Shown here one piece after another: positions 13,601 through 17,500 of a stretch of DNA of 17,500 nucleotides. The position numbers and the translations under genes were made by a program. The notes under the pieces were generated by a model. The model had not been told where the DNA came from. It saw only the letters and a program-made list of their open reading frames with translations, and made no database searches. The DNA comes from Corynebacterium sp. (GTDB lineage Bacteria > Actinomycetota > Actinomycetes > Mycobacteriales > Mycobacteriaceae), in contig JAKDIS010000046.1 of the NCBI GenBank assembly GCA_030450335.1, positions 1 to 17,500 of the forward strand, given 5' to 3'. Each line of letters begins with the position of its first letter. The stretch's first letter is position 1.

Positions 13601-15091
13601 ATGAGCCCCACCACCCGTGAGAGCGACGTCGTCGTCATCGGTGCCGGTCCCGCCGGACTCACCGCCGCCTACACCCTGGCCAAGGCAGGCAGGTCCGTCA
13701 CCGTCCTGGAGGCACGCGACCGGGTCGGTGGACGCACCTGGAACGGCGCCGCCCTCGACGCCGACGGCGCACCCCACTTCATCGAGATCGGCGGCCAGTG
13801 GATCTCCCCCGACCAGACCCGACTCACCGAACTCGTCGACGAACTCGGCCTGGACACCTACCCGCGCTACCGCGAGGGCAAGTCCGTCTACGTCTCCCCC
13901 GACGGCTCCCGCCACACCTACGAGGGTGACCGCCTCCCCTGCTCGGAGCACACCGAGGCCGAGATGGACAAGCTCATCAAGCTCATGGACGACCTCACCG
14001 AGGAGGTCGGCGCCGAGGCCCCGTGGGCCGCCGAGCGTGCGCAGGAACTCGACACCGTGCCCTTCCGCGACTGGCTCGGCCAGCACAGCGACGACCCCGA
14101 GGCCATCGACAACGTGTCGATCTACGTCGCCTCCGGCATGCTCACCAAGCCGTCCTACGCGTTCTCCACCCTGCAGGCCGTGCTCATGGCAGCCTCCGCC
14201 GGCTCCTTCTCCAACCTCGTCGACGAGGACTTCATCCTCGACCGCCGCGTGGTCGGCGGCATGCAGTCGGTCTCGCTCACCCTCGCCGAGAAGATCCGCG
14301 GGCTCGGCGGCGAGATCGTGCTGTCCTCCCCCGTGCGCGAGGTGACCTGGTCCACCGTCGACCCCGACACGCAGGACGCCGCCAACGGCATCGCCGCCGA
14401 CGTCCGCAACGGCGCGCCCGGCGCCGACGGCGCCCCCGGTGAGGTCACCGTCGTCGCCGACGGTGCGACCGTCCACGCCCGCAACGTGGTGCTGGCCGTG
14501 CCGCCGAACCTGTACAACCGCATCCAGTACGTGCCGCCGATGCCCCGTGAGCAGCACATCGCCCACCAGCACATCTCCATGGGCCTGGTCATCAAGATCC
14601 ACGCCGTCTACGAGACCCCGTTCTGGCGTGACAAGGGCCTGTCCGGCACCTCCTTCGGCGGCGGACGCCTGGTCCAGGAGGTCTACGACAACACCAACGT
14701 GCAGGTCGACGCCGACGGCAACCCCGTCGAGGACGCCAACGGCACCCTCGTGGGCTTCATCTCCGACGTCTACGCCGAGCAGATGTGGGCCCTGTCCGAG
14801 ACCGAGCGCAAGGAGGCCATCCTGTCGGCCATGGCCGACTACCTCGGCCCGGAGACCATGGAGCCCATCGCCTTCTACCTCTCCGACATGGCCGCCGAGG
14901 AATGGACCCGCGGCGCCTACGCCACCAGCTACGACCTCGGCGGACTGCACCGCTGGGGACACCTGCAGAACCGTCCGACCGGCCCGATCCACTACGCCTG
15001 CTCCGACATCGCCGCCGAGGGCTACCAGCACGTCGACGGCGCCGTGCGCATCGGCGAGGCCGTGGCCACGAGCATCCTCGAGGAGCTCTGA
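13601..15091 (+). CDS. puo: putrescine oxidase (flavin-containing diamine oxidase)
   Basis: 496 residues. Oxidises putrescine with O2 to 4-aminobutanal, ammonia and H2O2. The FAD-binding motif is VVIGAGPAGL at 11-20 followed by LEARDRVGGRTW (36-47). Large blocks match Rhodococcus/Kocuria putrescine oxidase as I recall it: GGQWISPDQT (64-73), GMLTKPSYAFSTLQAVLMAA (179-198), DEDFILDRRVVGGMQ (208-222), LVQEVYDNTN (357-366), GPIHYACSDIAAEGYQHVDG (461-480). Glu360 in the VQEVYDNTN block probably corresponds to the diamine-binding Glu of the Rhodococcus enzyme. It is about 40 residues longer than that family's usual ~455, mainly through Asp/Gly/Ala-rich insertions near 51-59, 253-282 and 367-381. 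AAGGAGG lies 8 bases before ATG 13601. It heads an operon with the stress protein and permease. Family call very secure. Confidence 0.94.
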   Translation: MSPTTRESDVVVIGAGPAGLTAAYTLAKAGRSVTVLEARDRVGGRTWNGAALDADGAPHFIEIGGQWISPDQTRLTELVDELGLDTYPRYREGKSVYVSPDGSRHTYEGDRLPCSEHTEAEMDKLIKLMDDLTEEVGAEAPWAAERAQELDTVPFRDWLGQHSDDPEAIDNVSIYVASGMLTKPSYAFSTLQAVLMAASAGSFSNLVDEDFILDRRVVGGMQSVSLTLAEKIRGLGGEIVLSSPVREVTWSTVDPDTQDAANGIAADVRNGAPGADGAPGEVTVVADGATVHARNVVLAVPPNLYNRIQYVPPMPREQHIAHQHISMGLVIKIHAVYETPFWRDKGLSGTSFGGGRLVQEVYDNTNVQVDADGNPVEDANGTLVGFISDVYAEQMWALSETERKEAILSAMADYLGPETMEPIAFYLSDMAAEEWTRGAYATSYDLGGLHRWGHLQNRPTGPIHYACSDIAAEGYQHVDGAVRIGEAVATSILEEL

Positions 15092-15096
15092 GGGGC

Positions 15097-16023
15097 ATGA
15101 CCACCAACATCGTCGTCGGATACAGCGCGACCTCCAGCGGTCGCGACGCCCTCCACCTCGGCACCGCCATCGCCCGCGAGCGCGACGCCCACCTGCACCT
15201 GGTGATGATCATCCCGGCGGACAACCCCTTCACCAGTTCCCTGCCCTACGACGGGAACTACGAGAAGATCCGCAACAGGCAGCTGCAGGACTGGCTCGAC
15301 GAGGCCGCCACCACCGTGCCCGACGACGTCCGGTGCTCCACCCACCTGATCAGCCACCCCTCCGTCCCCGAGGGACTGCTCGAGGCCACCCACCGCCTCG
15401 GCGGGGACCTGATCGTGGTCGGCCCACGCCCCGGTGCGGTCCTGCACCGCCACCGGCTCGGCACCATGGCCACCAACCTGCTGCACACCGCCGACGTCCC
15501 GGTGGCCCTGGCACCCACCGGCTACAACCACCCCGGGCCGCTCGGCCACGTCACCGCCATGTTCGGCCCGCGCCGCGGCGCCACCGACCTCGTCGGCGAG
15601 ACCATCGCCACCGCACGCTCACGCCACATCCCGCTGCGCCTGGTCTCCCTGGTCACCCAGGACATCGCCGACCGCACGGCACCGCAGGACGCTTCGGCGG
15701 TGACCAGCGGCGTCCTGCACGACCTGCAGACCTACGCGTCCCGGCGACTCGCCGAGGACGCCGCCGAACTCGTCGAGGACGGCCACGCCACCACCCACAT
15801 CGCCACCGGACGCGACGTCCCGGCCGCCATGGCCGAACTGTCCTGGCACCCGGACGAGATCGTGCTCGTCGCGTCCTCCCGCCTGGCCGCCCACGGCCGC
15901 ATGTTCCTGGGCTCCACGGCGAAGAAGATGCTGCGCGTCGCCCCCGTCCCGGTGGTGGTGATCCCCGCCGGCTACACCGCCTACAGCGCTGCCGGCGACC
16001 CGACCACCGGGAGGCTGCCATGA
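15097..16023 (+). CDS. tandem universal stress protein (two Usp domains)
   Basis: 308 residues made of two Usp domains, roughly 1-142 and 149-292. Domain 1 starts TNIVVGYSATSSGRDALHLG and ends VVGPRPGAVLHRHRLG-T followed by VPVALAP. Domain 2 ends with LVASSRLAAHGRMFLGSTAK (257-276), close to the ATP-binding G-x2-G-x9-G(S/T) pattern, then PVPVVVIP. The better preserved motif is in domain 2. Usp proteins bind ATP or other nucleotides and support stress survival; the precise job is unknown. The ATG at 15097 lies 5 bases after the oxidase stop codon with GAGGGG in the junction, and its stop overlaps the permease start (ATGA), so it is embedded in the oxidase operon. It may regulate the permease or respond to H2O2 and aldehyde made by the oxidase; this is inference. 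Confidence 0.88.
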   Translation: MTTNIVVGYSATSSGRDALHLGTAIARERDAHLHLVMIIPADNPFTSSLPYDGNYEKIRNRQLQDWLDEAATTVPDDVRCSTHLISHPSVPEGLLEATHRLGGDLIVVGPRPGAVLHRHRLGTMATNLLHTADVPVALAPTGYNHPGPLGHVTAMFGPRRGATDLVGETIATARSRHIPLRLVSLVTQDIADRTAPQDASAVTSGVLHDLQTYASRRLAEDAAELVEDGHATTHIATGRDVPAAMAELSWHPDEIVLVASSRLAAHGRMFLGSTAKKMLRVAPVPVVVIPAGYTAYSAAGDPTTGRLP

Positions 16024-17500
16024 GTACCGCCACCAACGAAACGTCCGGCACCACCGCCGGAACCACGTCCAGCAGCACACTGCCCAGCGACAAGGGCCTG
16101 GCCAAGGGTCAGATCGGGGTGCTCGGCACCGTGGTCATCGGCATCGGCTGCATCGCACCGGCCTACACCCTGACCTCGGGGCTGGGACCGACCATCGCCG
16201 AGGTCGGCTCGCACGTGCCTGCCGTCCTGATCCTGGGTTTCCTGCCGATGCTGCTCGTCGCCTTCGGCTACCGCGAGCTCAACTCCCGCTTCCCCGACTC
16301 CGGCACCTCCTTCACCTGGGCCACGAAGGCCTTCTCCCCGTGGGTCGGCTGGATGGGCGACTGGGGGTTGATCGCCGCCACCGTGATCGTGCTGTCCAAC
16401 CTCGCCGCCGTGGCCGTGGACTTCCTCTACATCCTGCTCGGCCAGATCCTCGGCAACGACGACATCGCCAACCTCACCCGCAACCTGTGGGTCAACATCC
16501 CCACCACCCTGGTGTTCATCGCGATCGCCGCCTGGATCTCCTACCGCGGGCTGGGCTCCACGAAGATGCTGCAGTACATCCTGGTCGCCATCCAGCTGGT
16601 CGTGCTCACCGCCTTCGCGGTGTCCGCGATCGTGCAGGCCAACAACGGCAGCTCCTTCGACCCCACCCCGGTCAGCCTGGAGTGGTTCAACCCCGCCGGC
16701 ATCGAGGACTTCTCCGTGATCGCCGCCGGCATCTCGCTGTCCATCTTCATGTTCTGGGGCTGGGACACCACCCTGACCATGAACGAGGAGACCAAGGACC
16801 CGAAGACCACCGCCAGCCGGGCGTCCACGATCACCGTGGTGATCATCATCGCCCTGTACACGCTGTGCGCGGTGGGCGTGGTCGCCTGGGCCGGCACCGG
16901 CACCGAGGGCCTGGGTGCGGGCAACCCGGAGAACCAGGAGTCGCTGTTCGCCGCCCTGGCCTCCCCGGTGATGGGACCGTTCGCGATCCTCATGTCGATC
17001 ACCGTGCTGACCTCCTCGTTCTCCTCGCTGAACTCCACGATGATCTCCCCGTCACGCACCATGCTGGCGATGGGCTACTACCGGGCGCTGCCGCCGGTGT
17101 TCTCGAAGATCAGTCCGCGCTACCGCACGCCCTCGATCGCCACGGTGGCCTCGGCGGTGGCCGCCGGCGTGTTCTACACCGTCACCCGGCTGATCAGTGA
17201 GAACGCCCTGTGGGACACGATCACCGCACTGGGCCTGATGATCTGCTTCTACTACGGCATCACCGCCCTGGCCTGCGTGTGGTACTTCCGACGCGAACTG
17301 TTCGTGTCCCCGCGCAGCATCGTCTTCCGTTTCCTGTTCCCCCTGATCGGCGGGGTGTTCCTGCTGGTCATGTTCGTGCAGACCGCGGTGGACTCCCTCG
17401 ACCCGGACTACGGTTCCGGCAACTCGATCGCCGGGGTGGGCATGGTCTTCATCCTCGGCGTGGGCGTGCTGCTCATCGGCGTGGCCCTGATGTTCTGGAC
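16020..17500 (+). CDS. APC-family amino acid/polyamine permease, 3' end beyond the window
   Basis: 493 complete codons are visible and the frame is still open at the edge. A Ser/Thr-rich cytoplasmic start (MSTATNETSGTTAGTTSSST) is followed by about 12 hydrophobic segments, beginning GVLGTVVIGIGCIAPAYTLT (33-52). The PDSGTSFTW motif (92-100) after the second segment and the FWGWDTTLTMNEETKDPKT block near 245 (start of an intracellular loop) are typical of APC transporters with amino acid or polyamine substrates. GGGAGG precedes the ATG, which overlaps the stop codon of the stress-protein gene, so it is the third gene of the putrescine oxidase operon. Putrescine uptake is the natural guess; GABA or another amine is possible. 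Confidence 0.87.
   Translation, partial: MSTATNETSGTTAGTTSSSTLPSDKGLAKGQIGVLGTVVIGIGCIAPAYTLTSGLGPTIAEVGSHVPAVLILGFLPMLLVAFGYRELNSRFPDSGTSFTWATKAFSPWVGWMGDWGLIAATVIVLSNLAAVAVDFLYILLGQILGNDDIANLTRNLWVNIPTTLVFIAIAAWISYRGLGSTKMLQYILVAIQLVVLTAFAVSAIVQANNGSSFDPTPVSLEWFNPAGIEDFSVIAAGISLSIFMFWGWDTTLTMNEETKDPKTTASRASTITVVIIIALYTLCAVGVVAWAGTGTEGLGAGNPENQESLFAALASPVMGPFAILMSITVLTSSFSSLNSTMISPSRTMLAMGYYRALPPVFSKISPRYRTPSIATVASAVAAGVFYTVTRLISENALWDTITALGLMICFYYGITALACVWYFRRELFVSPRSIVFRFLFPLIGGVFLLVMFVQTAVDSLDPDYGSGNSIAGVGMVFILGVGVLLIGVALMFW

Noticed and set aside
13577..15031. Long open frame on the minus strand opposite putrescine oxidase (484 residues)
   Set aside because: Val/Gly/Asp-rich shadow frame with no domain; the plus strand has an unmistakable FAD oxidase.
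1..17500. CRISPR arrays, tRNA or rRNA genes, prophage or secondary-metabolite genes
   Set aside because: No regularly spaced repeats, cloverleaf-like sequences, rRNA-like sequence or phage/synthase proteins were seen on either strand.

Overview
The window is very G+C-rich, densely packed and leaderless-promoter-friendly, with short AGGAGG-type ribosome sites and many ATGA stop/start overlaps. This fits a high-GC actinomycete, most likely a Corynebacterium or close relative. The genus is inferred from gene content (a gabTD block beside a PucR-type regulator, and a Rhodococcus-like putrescine oxidase); no rRNA or other marker is present to prove it.

The region is a polyamine / guanidino-compound / GABA catabolic locus. 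It is built as four modules, each a divergent pair of a regulator and its presumed target. (1) 57-4566: gabT-gabD on the minus strand, divergent from a PucR-type regulator. (2) 4601-6455: an NmrA-like NAD(P)-binding protein divergent from an XRE regulator with an MmyB-type ligand domain; its link to polyamines is unclear. (3) 6469-12519: a sodium:solute symporter, a thiamine-diphosphate enzyme and a D-2-hydroxyacid dehydrogenase form one minus-strand operon, divergent from a PuuR-like XRE-cupin regulator followed by an agmatinase-family ureohydrolase. (4) 12612-17500: a TetR regulator divergent from putrescine oxidase, a tandem universal-stress protein and an APC permease that runs off the window.

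Together the enzymes can be read as agmatine -> putrescine + urea (ureohydrolase), putrescine -> 4-aminobutanal (oxidase), an aldehyde dehydrogenase step (gabD product or an enzyme outside the window), then GABA -> succinate semialdehyde -> succinate (GabT, GabD). The dehydrogenase and thiamine-diphosphate enzyme are not needed for that route. They could form a second entry, in which a 2-hydroxy acid is oxidised to a 2-oxo acid and decarboxylated. With the ureohydrolase this resembles the arginine transaminase route (2-oxoarginine -> 4-guanidinobutanal -> 4-guanidinobutyrate -> GABA). This is a hypothesis.

The most unusual structural signal is a 26-bp direct repeat (24/26 identical) at 6428-6453 and 12552-12577 that brackets module 3 exactly. 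The left copy is the intact 3' end of the MmyB-type regulator gene. The right copy is an orphan that still reads the same C-terminal peptide to a stop codon. A second short stretch, the 3' end of the tetR gene, is also found at both borders. This looks like a duplicated insertion junction and suggests that the symporter/ThDP/ureohydrolase block was inserted as a cassette. Clear palindromic operators lie in three of the four divergent intergenic regions. No rRNA, tRNA, CRISPR array, transposase or integrase was seen. No gene-free stretch exceeds 300 bases; the largest are 13359-13600 and 10667-10890, described below.
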